A stretch of 64,000 nt of DNA from an uncultured Saprospiraceae bacterium (GTDB taxonomy: Bacteria > Bacteroidota > Bacteroidia > Chitinophagales > Saprospiraceae), in the NCBI GenBank assembly GCA_937959115.1, contig CALGAW010000015.1, forward strand, positions 1 to 64,000, read 5' to 3'. This document shows, piece by piece, positions 53,251 through 61,263 of this stretch (position 1 is the stretch's first letter; each line of letters begins with the position of its first letter). The notes beneath the pieces are model-generated. The model saw only the letters and a program-made list of their open reading frames with translations, was not told the origin of the DNA and did no database searches. Position numbers and translations under genes: made by a program.

Positions 53251-54495
53251 ATGAAAAATTTTCCCAACTTACTATTAGCATTGGTTGTCTTAGCAACCAT
53301 GTCTGCGTGCAAATCCGGGGGTAATGGTCAATTAACAGGAGTGTTGAATCGACCAGCTTGGAAAGGAATTAATCCTTACGGAATGGTATACGTACCATCT
53401 GGAACACTGCACATTGGTCCTAGTGATCAAGATGTTAACCACACAATGGTTCAACGTCCAAAATCCATCTCTATTAAGGGATTCTACATGGATGATACTG
53501 AAATTACGAACAACGAGTATCGTCAATTTGTTTACTGGGTAAGAGATTCTATTGCTCACACTTACATGGATCACTTCAAAGAAAATGAAGATGGTTCTTC
53601 CCAAATTGACTGGGAAAACGAACTTGACTACAAGTCAGAAGAGCTAGAAGAAATGTACTATTCTGAAGACGAGCGATTCGCTGGTAAAAAAGAAATGGAC
53701 AACCAACAACTAGTCTTCGAATATCAGTGGTATGATTGGCAAGCAGCTGCTCATGATCACTATCAGTCGAACAGAACCAAGTTCATCAAGAAAAATCAAA
53801 CAAAAATTTATCCTGATACACTTGTATGGATTCGAGATTTCTCCTACTCATACAATGAGCCGATGACTAGAAATTACTTCTGGCATCCAGCCTTCGATGA
53901 TTATCCAGTTGTCGGTGTTGACTTCAGACATGCAAACTCATTTTGCTACTGGAGAACAAACTTCTGGAATTCTTATCGTGCTCAAGAAGGTGAATTTAAT
54001 ACAGAAGACTTCAGACTTCCTACAGAACATGAGTGGGAATATGCTGCAAGAGGTGGCCACGACCATGCACCATTCCCTTGGGGTGGCTACTACGTCAGAA
54101 ACGCTAAAGGTTGTATCTTAGCTAACTTCAAACCTGGAAGAGGAAACTATCCTGAAGATGGTGGCTTATACACTGTAAAAGCAGATGCTTACTTCCCGAA
54201 TGATTACGGTCTATACTGCATGGCTGGAAACGTTTCTGAATGGACTTCATCCGCTTTCTACGAAAATGCATACTCTTTCCAACACGATTTAAATCCTGAC
54301 ATCAGATTTGATGCAAAGGATGATGACCCTAAGACCTGGAAAAGAAAGGTTATTAGAGGTGGATCTTGGAAAGATATCGCATTCTACATCCAAACGGGTA
54401 CACGTCACTGGGAGTATCAAGACTCTGCTAAGTCCTATGTAGGATTTAGATCAGTCCTTACTTTCCTTGGAAGATCACTAAACGATTTCAAATAG
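53251..54495 (+). CDS. gldK: T9SS/gliding lipoprotein GldK (PorK)
   Basis: 414 residues. A lipoprotein signal ends in LATMSAC20. The rest is a formylglycine-generating-enzyme-like (SUMF1) fold: MVYVPSGTLHIGPSD, MDDTEITNNEYRQFVYWV, PTEHEWEYAARGG, GNVSEWTSS and VIRGGSWKD. GldK/PorK forms the outer-membrane-attached ring with GldN that contacts the GldLM motor; catalytic activity is not expected. It is the second gene of the operon. A possible promoter lies in the 180 bp before it but is not clear. A hairpin separates it from gldL. Confidence 0.96.
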   Translation: MKNFPNLLLALVVLATMSACKSGGNGQLTGVLNRPAWKGINPYGMVYVPSGTLHIGPSDQDVNHTMVQRPKSISIKGFYMDDTEITNNEYRQFVYWVRDSIAHTYMDHFKENEDGSSQIDWENELDYKSEELEEMYYSEDERFAGKKEMDNQQLVFEYQWYDWQAAAHDHYQSNRTKFIKKNQTKIYPDTLVWIRDFSYSYNEPMTRNYFWHPAFDDYPVVGVDFRHANSFCYWRTNFWNSYRAQEGEFNTEDFRLPTEHEWEYAARGGHDHAPFPWGGYYVRNAKGCILANFKPGRGNYPEDGGLYTVKADAYFPNDYGLYCMAGNVSEWTSSAFYENAYSFQHDLNPDIRFDAKDDDPKTWKRKVIRGGSWKDIAFYIQTGTRHWEYQDSAKSYVGFRSVLTFLGRSLNDFK

Positions 54496-54545
54496 TCTGT
54501 GACAAGATACTACTGCAACGAAATTTACTAAAAATCGAATATAAT

Positions 54546-54567
54546 GGTGCTGTGTAAAAACAGCACC
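54546..54567 (+). other. Intercistronic hairpin between gldK and gldL
   Basis: Perfect 8 bp stem GGTGCTGT (54546-54553) with ACAGCACC (54560-54567), 6 base loop, not followed by a T-run. It could be an mRNA stabiliser or processing site rather than a terminator. Confidence 0.6.
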
Positions 54568-54623
54568 ACCTATATACTTATGTTAATTCGGTAACCCTTT
54601 TAACTAATTTTAAATTAAAAAAA

Positions 54624-55199
54624 ATGAGTTTCTTAAAGTCTAAAGGTTTTAAATACCTTAAAAATCTTATTATTGGAGTCGGTGCTGCAGCAATTATGTT
54701 AGGAGCCCTGTTCAAAATCGAAAGCTGGCCTTTTGCATCAGAAATGTTAATTCTGGGTCTATGTACTGAGGCATTCATCTTCTTGTTCTTAGGTCTAATC
54801 GGACCAGAAAATGACTACTACTGGGAAAAACTATACCCTGGTATTGATAAGTATGGTGGAACAATCGACGGCTTCGCTCCAAGCGGCGGTGCTAATGTTG
54901 ATGTTAATACTGAGAAAATGGAAGGACAACTTGACGGCATGCTCGGTGAGTTAAGAACAATGTCTGGAAGTCTTTCATCTTTAAAAGCACTTCAAGAAGT
55001 TGATTTTTCAGGTACTAAAGATCAAATTAAGAAAATGGGAGACTTCTATCAAAATCTTAATGATGCTATGGCAAACATTAACGATTCTATAGAAGATACT
55101 AAAATATACAAAGAGCAATTAGGCGCTTTGAACAAAAACTTAGGCTCATTGAATTCAGTATACGGAAATATTCTGTCTGCTATGAATCCAGGCGCTTAA
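54624..55199 (+). CDS. gldL: T9SS/gliding motor protein GldL (PorL)
   Basis: 191 residues. Two transmembrane helices (about 14-30 and 40-58) are followed by a cytoplasmic, helical domain (about 85-190). The membrane glutamate E49, important for proton-driven rotation of the Flavobacterium GldLM motor, is present in LCTEAFIFLF. GldL forms a pentamer around two GldM helices. The gene lies between hairpins in the gldKLMN operon. Its length is slightly below that of some homologues, which have longer C-terminal tails. Confidence 0.96.
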   Translation: MSFLKSKGFKYLKNLIIGVGAAAIMLGALFKIESWPFASEMLILGLCTEAFIFLFLGLIGPENDYYWEKLYPGIDKYGGTIDGFAPSGGANVDVNTEKMEGQLDGMLGELRTMSGSLSSLKALQEVDFSGTKDQIKKMGDFYQNLNDAMANINDSIEDTKIYKEQLGALNKNLGSLNSVYGNILSAMNPGA

Positions 55200-55215
55200 T
55201 CATTAATTTTTGCAC

Positions 55216-55235
55216 ATTCTCTTAGAAAAGAGAAT
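55216..55235 (+). other. Intercistronic hairpin between gldL and gldM
   Basis: Perfect 8 bp stem ATTCTCTT (55216-55223) with AAGAGAAT (55228-55235), loop AGAA, followed by a mixed A/T stretch. It may tune GldL:GldM stoichiometry. Confidence 0.6.
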
Positions 55236-55262
55236 ATTCCTTATTTAAAATTTTAAATACTT

Positions 55263-56867
55263 ATGTCTATACCTAAGGAACCGCGGCAGTTAATGATTAC
55301 GCTTATGTACTTGGTGCTAACAGCACTACTTGCATTAAATGTGTCTGCGGAAATAATTAAAGCATTTTTTAAATTAGGTGATGGTTTGAATAGAACAAAC
55401 GGCATCATCGCTACTGCCAACGATAAGGTAGTAGAATCAATGGCAGCTTCTATTAAAAAGAAGCCAACCTATAAACCATTACTCAAGCCAGCTCAAGAAG
55501 TTCAGGAAATAACTAAAGAATTTGTTGACTATATATCTGATGTTGAAACTCGACTAACTGAAAAAGCAGGTGGAGTCTATACTGAAGACGACAACGCTGA
55601 TGCCTGGAAAATGGGACGTCCAAAAGGTTACAAAAACAAAGAAATTCCAAACTTGTTTTTTGTTGATGGATACGAAGGCGGTCTTGAAGAAACTACGCTT
55701 CCTGAAGGACCAGTAATCCGTCAGAAAGTTGCAGAAACTCAAGATAAACTAATCGCATTAGTTGAAAGTGTTTCTAAAAACAGAAACCTAGGTATCAAGC
55801 CTGACGAAATCAAATCCTTAAAGGAGAAGATGACATTGTCTATTGATACTACTGGATTGGATGGAAAGTCTTGGGAAGCTTCTACTTTTGGCTATATGCC
55901 AGTAGCTGCATGTTATCCAATTCTAGCTAAATTTGCAAACGATGCACGTACCTCTGAAGCAGCTATTGTTAACTATTTAGCTGGTAAGATTGGTGCAACA
56001 ACTGTAAAGTTTGATAAATTTCAAGCGGTTGCTTCTGCTGAGAAAGGTTACGTTATTAAAGGCGAAACTTACAAAGCAGATATCTTCCTTAGTGCTGCGT
56101 CTAGCCAGTCAAAACCTTCTATATCTGTAGATGGCTCAAGCCTTCCAGTTAAAGATGGTGTTGCAAAATATACGGCTACACCTGGTTCTATTGGAGAAAA
56201 ATCCTACAAAGTTAACATCTCACTTAAAAATCCATTTACTGGAAAAGTTGACAACTTCAGCAAATCATTCAAATATGAAGTAGGAGAACGTTCAGCGAAC
56301 GTTTCAGCTGAAAAAATGAATGTATTTTATGTTGGTGTTGATAACCCCGTAGCAGCAGCTGCAGGTGGTATCAGTAGCCGTGATTTGAAAGTTAGCTGTT
56401 CAGGTGGTGGATGTCAAATGACTAACACTGGGAAATTTAAGTACAATGTTAGAGTATCTCAGCCAGGTCAAACTGCAACTGTAACATTATCAGGTGGTGG
56501 ATTAAAATCTACTCCTTACAAATTCCGTGTTAAACGTATTCCTGACCCGAAACCATGTATTGGTACTTGTACCAAAAGTGCAATGGGAACAGGTGAGTTT
56601 AAAGGTCAAGAAGGTATCTATGCTAAATTAGAAAACTTCGACTTTGAAGCTAGATGTACGATTGATGGGTTTGAATTTGCAAGAGTTCCTAAAAGAGCAG
56701 ATCCAATTATTGCATTGAATAGAGGTGGCCGTTTTAGCGGACAAGCTCAAACAATGAAAAATGCTGCTAAGCCTGGTGATCTTTACTACATTACTAAAAT
56801 TAAAGCTAGATGTCCTGGAGATAAAGCAGGTCGTCAGTTACCTGATATCTTGATTAAGATTAGATAA
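55263..56867 (+). CDS. gldM: T9SS/gliding motor protein GldM (PorM)
   Basis: 534 residues. One N-terminal transmembrane helix (about 9-30, MITLMYLVLTALLALNVSAE, preceded by R8) sits inside the GldL pentamer. Four periplasmic domains follow; D3 begins near residue 347 (SAEKMNVFYVGVDNP) and D4 near 425 (RVKRIPDPKPCIG), ending in ILIKIR. GldM transmits motor rotation to the GldKN ring. It is followed 13 bases later by gldN. Domains D3-D4 are duplicated in the separate lipoprotein gene at 57994-58656, with long identical blocks such as GQEGIYAKLENFD and ALNRGGRFS. Confidence 0.96.
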   Translation: MSIPKEPRQLMITLMYLVLTALLALNVSAEIIKAFFKLGDGLNRTNGIIATANDKVVESMAASIKKKPTYKPLLKPAQEVQEITKEFVDYISDVETRLTEKAGGVYTEDDNADAWKMGRPKGYKNKEIPNLFFVDGYEGGLEETTLPEGPVIRQKVAETQDKLIALVESVSKNRNLGIKPDEIKSLKEKMTLSIDTTGLDGKSWEASTFGYMPVAACYPILAKFANDARTSEAAIVNYLAGKIGATTVKFDKFQAVASAEKGYVIKGETYKADIFLSAASSQSKPSISVDGSSLPVKDGVAKYTATPGSIGEKSYKVNISLKNPFTGKVDNFSKSFKYEVGERSANVSAEKMNVFYVGVDNPVAAAAGGISSRDLKVSCSGGGCQMTNTGKFKYNVRVSQPGQTATVTLSGGGLKSTPYKFRVKRIPDPKPCIGTCTKSAMGTGEFKGQEGIYAKLENFDFEARCTIDGFEFARVPKRADPIIALNRGGRFSGQAQTMKNAAKPGDLYYITKIKARCPGDKAGRQLPDILIKIR

Positions 56868-56880
56868 AATAAATTAGCTC

Positions 56881-57759
56881 ATGAAAGCATACATTAGAAT
56901 TTTCGGACTATTACTTTTCAGCGGACTACTGCTGAATACACCTATGGTCGCTCAGCCGATTTTAGATGAAAGAACAGAAGTCACTGAATCCGGCGATGGT
57001 GTCGAAGAGGATACGCCAAGAGATGATATCTACGATAGAGAAATCATCAAAGAACGTAAACTCTTACGATATGATCACATCAGAGAAGCTGACGTATTCT
57101 GGGAGAAAAGAATCTGGAGAATAATTGATGTTCGTGAAAAAATGAACAAACATTTCACTTGGCCAGAACTTCCTTTCATTAACGTTATCCTTGATGCTGC
57201 AATGGAAGATCAGATTCAACTGTACAGTACGATTGATGACAAGTTCAAAACTGAACTAGAAGTCGATGAAGTTAGTTCAATGGGTACATCTGTTGATACT
57301 ATCATTACCTTTGATCCTGATACTTATGAGGAAAAGATCAAAGTTGTACGTAATGATCTTAACTGGGAAGACATCAAACGCTTCAGATTGAAAGAAGTAT
57401 GGTTCTTCGATGAAGAAACATCAATGATGTTAGTTCGAATTCTGGGGGTAGCTCCACTTAAGGAAGAGTACGATGACAATGGAAACTTCAAATTTGAATA
57501 TCCAATGTTCTGGGCTTACTATCCTGACTGTAGAGAACTATTCGCTCGAAACGAAGCCTTCAATCCTATGAATGACGCTCAACGAATGAGTTGGGAAGAT
57601 ATTCTAGAAATGAGATACTTCTCAAGTTATATTATGAAGGAGTCTAATGTTTACGATAGACGTATCCAGGATTATAAATCTGGAATCGATATTTTGTTTG
57701 AAGCTGAAAAGGTACATAAAGGTATCCAGAACTTCGAGCATGATCTATGGACTTTCTAA
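56881..57759 (+). CDS. gldN: T9SS/gliding protein GldN (PorN)
   Basis: 292 residues with a signal peptide ending around MVAQ. Characteristic segments are DDIYDREIIKERKLLRYDHIREADVFWEKRIWR (in parts), WPELPFINVI, RFRLKEVWFFDEETS and MRYFSSYIMKESNVYDRRIQDY near the end. GldN/PorN is periplasmic and forms the ring with GldK below the outer membrane. It ends the operon; a terminator with a 10 bp stem follows 24 bases after the stop codon. Confidence 0.95.
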   Translation: MKAYIRIFGLLLFSGLLLNTPMVAQPILDERTEVTESGDGVEEDTPRDDIYDREIIKERKLLRYDHIREADVFWEKRIWRIIDVREKMNKHFTWPELPFINVILDAAMEDQIQLYSTIDDKFKTELEVDEVSSMGTSVDTIITFDPDTYEEKIKVVRNDLNWEDIKRFRLKEVWFFDEETSMMLVRILGVAPLKEEYDDNGNFKFEYPMFWAYYPDCRELFARNEAFNPMNDAQRMSWEDILEMRYFSSYIMKESNVYDRRIQDYKSGIDILFEAEKVHKGIQNFEHDLWTF

Positions 57760-57783
57760 TGCTAAAAGACTTATTTTGATATA

Positions 57784-57816
57784 GAGGCTACTCATTGCGA
57801 GTAGTCTCTTTTTGTT
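57784..57816 (+). terminator. Terminator of the porP/gldKLMN operon
   Basis: Stem GAGGCTACTC (57784-57793) with GAGTAGTCTC (57799-57808), one G-T pair, loop ATTGC, then TTTTTG. A second related inverted copy (gagtagcc..tagcctc) follows at about 57821-57838. Confidence 0.85.
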
Positions 57817-57867
57817 TATAGAGTAGCCTTTAGCCTCGATTTTGTGTCATTTGTCTTTACTCACACG

Positions 57868-58762
57868 TCTTCCGTCTTTTTTTTACCAGTTATCAATTTA
57901 ATAATTACTATTTTCAAAAAAAATATTCAAATAAACTTGGAGATACGTCTTTACTATCTTCTTGCACGATTTATGGATGCTAAATTGAAAGAAATGAAAA
58001 AAGCAATTTTATTATTAAGCACAGTGTTGTTAATCGTCTCATGTGGTGATTTATTCGTAAAAGATGATCAAGGGAAGGAATCAGGTGATTGTTCTATGAA
58101 CGTATCTGCTGACAAAATGAATATACTCTATGTTGGAGTTGATAACCCAATATCAGTTGCTGGAAATAGCAGTGAATTCAAGGTTAGCTGTTCTGGTGGT
58201 GGCTGTATCATTACAAATACCGGTAAATTAAAGTACAATGTAAGGGTTTCTCAACCAGGTCAAATCGTTACTATAAATCTATCTAGTGGATCAGAATCGA
58301 CGTATAAAAAATTTCGTGTAAAACAGATGCCTGATCCAAAACCATGTATTGGTAGTTGTAATAAAAATGCAATGGGACCGCTTGAATTTAAAGGCCAAGA
58401 AGGGATTTATGCTAAATTAGAAAACTTCGATATTGATGCCAAATGTAAAATAGATGGATTTGAATTTACAAGAATTCCTAAAGCATCGGATCCAATTGTT
58501 GCATTGAACAGAGGTGGTCGATTTAGCGAAGAATCTATAAAAATGAGGAATGCTGCTAAACCTGGTGATATTTACCTTTTCTATAAAATTAAATCGAGAT
58601 GTCCAGGGGATAGAGTTGGTCGTCAGCTACCAGCTATCATTATTATGATTAGATAATAGCTCGTTGACATTTATTGCAAAAGGATTTTTAAAGTTTGAGG
58701 TCCTTGTAGATAACTCTTTTGTTTAGATTTGGTCTTCAATCTTCCGTCTTTTTACCAGTTAT
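57868..58762 (+). repeat. Duplicated leader sequence flanking the GldM-like lipoprotein gene
   Basis: tcttccgtc, a T-run and accagttat occur at 57868-57893 before the lipoprotein gene and at 58740-58762 after it, before the exchanger gene. Further downstream both have a ctatttt...caaat(t)aaac pattern. The two copies thus bracket the lipoprotein gene as a direct repeat. Confidence 0.6.
57994..58656 (+). CDS. Stand-alone GldM D3-D4 lipoprotein
   Basis: 220 residues from the ATG at 57994, chosen because it yields a clean lipoprotein signal (MKKAILLLSTVLLIVSC17, lipobox I-V-S-C); upstream GTG/ATG codons would bury it. After a short linker the protein aligns without a break to GldM from about residue 345 to its end: MNVSADKMNILYVGVDNP, YNVRVSQPGQ, MPDPKPCIG, FKGQEGIYAKLENFD, ALNRGGRFS and a shared GRQLP. 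The GldM helix and D1-D2 are absent. In GldM, D4 contacts the GldKN ring, so this protein could occupy, cap or regulate that interface. It lies after the operon terminator and so has its own transcript. I know of no named family. Confidence 0.88.
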   Translation: MKKAILLLSTVLLIVSCGDLFVKDDQGKESGDCSMNVSADKMNILYVGVDNPISVAGNSSEFKVSCSGGGCIITNTGKLKYNVRVSQPGQIVTINLSSGSESTYKKFRVKQMPDPKPCIGSCNKNAMGPLEFKGQEGIYAKLENFDIDAKCKIDGFEFTRIPKASDPIVALNRGGRFSEESIKMRNAAKPGDIYLFYKIKSRCPGDRVGRQLPAIIIMIR

Positions 58763-58768
58763 TTTTTC

Positions 58769-58776
58769 TATTTTTG
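58769..58776 (+). promoter_or_regulatory. Candidate -7 box TATTTTTG before the exchanger gene
   Basis: Exact TAnnTTTG match 16 bases before the start codon, giving a very short leader. The -33 element is unclear. Confidence 0.3.
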
Positions 58777-58792
58777 CTCTCAAATTAACAAC

Positions 58793-59719
58793 ATGAGTTT
58801 ACCAATTTGGATTTTAATTTTTGTGGGGGCATTAGTCGTTTTGCTCAAAGCCTCTGATTGGTTTATAGCAGCTGCTGAAAAGATTGGTCTTTCACTCGGA
58901 ATCCCCGCTTTTATTGTTGGTGTAACCATCGTGGCTGCAGGAACTTCGCTTCCTGAGCTCGTCACTTCGATCTATTCCGTGCTAGAAAACAGCTCTGAGA
59001 TTGTAGTAGGAAACGTTGTCGGCTCCAATATTACTAACATCCTATTAGTACTTGGTTTAACCGCCATCGTTGGTAAAAAAATCATCATAGATTTTGATAT
59101 CATGAACATTGATATGCCCTTGTTTGTGGGATCTGCCTTTTTGCTTTATTTTTGTATTTATGACAATCATTTCTCAAAACTAGAAGCGCTGATCTGTTTA
59201 ATTGGTCTTTTTATCTTCCTTGCTTATACGTTCGGTGCAGACAAAGAAGAAAAGGATGAGGATGCAGAAGACGTAACACTAGATTGGAAGGTTTTTGTTA
59301 CACTGCTCTTAGGAGCCATCGGGATTAAGTTTGGAGCTGAGTGGACAGTGAAATCCATTATTGAGATATCCAACCAATTAAACATAGCTAAAGAGGCCAT
59401 AGCGCTAAGCGCAGTGGCTTTTGGGACATCACTCCCAGAAATTATAGTATCTGTTAAAGCTGCTAGAAAAGGAAAACCGGAAATTGCAATTGGGAATGTG
59501 CTTGGTTCCAATATCTTTAACACCTTTGCAGTAATGGGAATTCCTGGTCTACTTGGGGTATTAGCTATTCCTGAAAATGTAACTCAATTCAGCTTGCCGC
59601 TTATGATGGCAGCTTCTTTTTTATTTTTGATTATGATGATCACCAAAAAGATCTCAAATTGGGAAGGTTACATCTTAATTCTTTTTTACGTGATATTTAT
59701 TGGAGAGCTATTCTTATAA
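58793..59719 (+). CDS. Sodium/calcium exchanger family protein (CaCA, YrbG type)
   Basis: 308 residues with about ten transmembrane helices in two inverted halves. Both alpha-repeats are present: GTSLPELVTSIYSVLENSSE with GNVVGSNITNILLVLG, and GTSLPEIIVSVKAARKGKPE with GNVLGSNIFNTFAVMG. Glutamates in the GTSLPE motifs bind the cation. A short acidic loop (KEEKDEDAEDV) lies between halves. It probably exports calcium in exchange for sodium or protons. It could be relevant to a cell that makes many calcium-binding surface repeats, but that link is inference. Confidence 0.93.
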   Translation: MSLPIWILIFVGALVVLLKASDWFIAAAEKIGLSLGIPAFIVGVTIVAAGTSLPELVTSIYSVLENSSEIVVGNVVGSNITNILLVLGLTAIVGKKIIIDFDIMNIDMPLFVGSAFLLYFCIYDNHFSKLEALICLIGLFIFLAYTFGADKEEKDEDAEDVTLDWKVFVTLLLGAIGIKFGAEWTVKSIIEISNQLNIAKEAIALSAVAFGTSLPEIIVSVKAARKGKPEIAIGNVLGSNIFNTFAVMGIPGLLGVLAIPENVTQFSLPLMMAASFLFLIMMITKKISNWEGYILILFYVIFIGELFL

Positions 59720-59841
59720 TGGTGATTCTATACCGAGCAACCGACACAGACAACAAAGGACTTGTACAGTAGGTTAGCGTTAGCAGAAATGTCTTTCTAT
59801 TTTATTTTAGTATATAAGGCTACAATCTCCTAAGGAATGAA

Positions 59842-60321
59842 TCACTCAAACTCAATCAACAAAGTGTTTTTCTCGACTGCATCCCCTTGACTTACAGCTA
59901 TTCGCTTAATGACTCCATCACCAGGGGATTTGATCACATTCTCCATCTTCATTGCTTCTAATATCACTAGGGCTTCCCCTTTAGAAACAGACTGGCCTTG
60001 CTCAATTTCTATGTTTAATACTAAACCAGGCATTGGGGCCATCACTTGATTAACTTTTTGTCCTGATGAATAATTCAACCCCATTTCTTTAATCAGCAAA
60101 TCAAATTGGTCAGCTACCTTTAGTTCATATTGGGTATTGTTAACCATTAAGATCAATTGTTTGGTCTTATAATCTACATCAACAACTTGAGCAATAAAAG
60201 ATTGTTCCTTGTGGATAATATGAAAACTCCCATTTCTGAATTCGATTGCATCAAAGTTAGAAATTCTATTCTCTTTAAGATTAAACTTAAAGCGGCCATT
60301 GTTTACATCAATATCATACAT
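59842..60321 (-). CDS. Biotin carboxyl carrier-type protein
   Basis: 159 residues. The C-terminal biotinyl domain (about 90-159) begins VMAPMPGLVLNI and contains EAMKMENV with the biotin-accepting K125. The N-terminal part is a beta-rich segment common in acyl-CoA carboxylase carriers of Bacteroidota. It probably serves propionyl-CoA or acetyl-CoA carboxylase; a propionyl-CoA role would feed the mutase encoded in this window, but no carboxylase genes are near. It overlaps the upstream membrane-protein gene by 8 bases. Confidence 0.88.
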   Translation of the reverse strand: MYDIDVNNGRFKFNLKENRISNFDAIEFRNGSFHIIHKEQSFIAQVVDVDYKTKQLILMVNNTQYELKVADQFDLLIKEMGLNYSSGQKVNQVMAPMPGLVLNIEIEQGQSVSKGEALVILEAMKMENVIKSPGDGVIKRIAVSQGDAVEKNTLLIEFE

Positions 60322-60694
60322 GTGTTTCCATTTTAGTTAGCATATAAACCTCAAAAATTGTAAATAATATATAAATGGTGAAGAAAGGTAATAAAAACAA
60401 GTTAGACTTTGGGACAAAAATATTGATATAAGTAAGAATGAATATCAAGGATGTGAAGATTCTTATCCAATGAAAGGATAGTAAAATCGATGTATAAGCA
60501 CCAGTATCGGGTGTTTTTTTAGCATTATTTGCAAATAAATACATCATAATGGTTAAGATGAAATACACCAAAAATGTACAAAGACTAAACGAGGTAAATA
60601 TAGAAAGGGATGATCCTAAATGAGAAATTAGTATTAAAACAAGACTGATGATTGAGAATATTCCAAATTTTACAACAAATTCCTTACTGTGCAT
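60314..60694 (-). CDS. Small four-helix membrane protein
   Basis: 126 residues, almost entirely four hydrophobic segments (about 8-28, 32-54, 67-90, 95-118) with short loops and no motif I recognise. It lies between bactofilin and the biotin carrier gene and overlaps the latter by 8 bases. In other Bacteroidota the SprE-M23-bactofilin cluster is often followed by an AtpI-like protein and ATP synthase genes; this may be the positional equivalent, but the sequence does not prove it. Confidence 0.65.
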   Translation of the reverse strand: MHSKEFVVKFGIFSIISLVLILISHLGSSLSIFTSFSLCTFLVYFILTIMMYLFANNAKKTPDTGAYTSILLSFHWIRIFTSLIFILTYINIFVPKSNLFLLPFFTIYILFTIFEVYMLTKMETHV

Positions 60695-60795
60695 TTAAAT
60701 ACAACTTTATATTCATATCAGACCGAAGTCAGAATGACTAAAAATAAACAATTAAATGAATAAAGTTTGATATATGGAAGGTGAAGTAGTTTAAT

Positions 60796-61245
60796 CTATC
60801 GAACTGCGTGTTTCTTTGTGTTGTTATCTGTTCGATTAGTGTTTTTTGCTGTTGCAATTCCCTTAATTTTATCAGCAGTTCCCATTTTACAGTTTCCATT
60901 AAATACCGCTCCAGCTGCAATGATAATTTTACTTGTAACGATTTCAGCTTTTACTTTAGCTGTTTTTTCAAGTTTCAACGTTTCTTGCACGTGGATTTCT
61001 CCTTCAAGAACGCCTTCGATGATTGCATTTTGGCAAGTGATTTCTCCAAATATTCTACCAGTGGGGCCAATTATAACTTTAGCTTTACATTTTAAGCTTC
61101 CATTAATAAATCCATCGACTCTAATATCGCCTTCTGATTGAACTTGACCTTCTATCACAGTTCCGGAAACTAAGCTATTCAGGCTTCCTGAAGCTGGAGT
61201 ACTCGTCACTGTCTTGGTCTGGTTTTCTTTCGTATTTCCGAACAT
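60796..61245 (-). CDS. Bactofilin (polymer-forming cytoskeletal protein)
   Basis: 149 residues. A central right-handed beta-helix core (about 25-115; GTVIEGQVQSEGDIRVDGFINGSLKCKAK in parts, then GRIFGEITCQNAIIEGVLEGEI) is flanked by unstructured, Thr/Asn-rich tails. Bactofilins polymerise at the membrane without nucleotide and often place or regulate cell-wall hydrolases. The gene starts 18 bases after the M23 peptidase gene on the same strand, a common bactofilin-peptidase pairing. Confidence 0.94.
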   Translation of the reverse strand: MFGNTKENQTKTVTSTPASGSLNSLVSGTVIEGQVQSEGDIRVDGFINGSLKCKAKVIIGPTGRIFGEITCQNAIIEGVLEGEIHVQETLKLEKTAKVKAEIVTSKIIIAAGAVFNGNCKMGTADKIKGIATAKNTNRTDNNTKKHAVR

Positions 61246-61263
61246 AGCTGTTTCTGTTGATAA

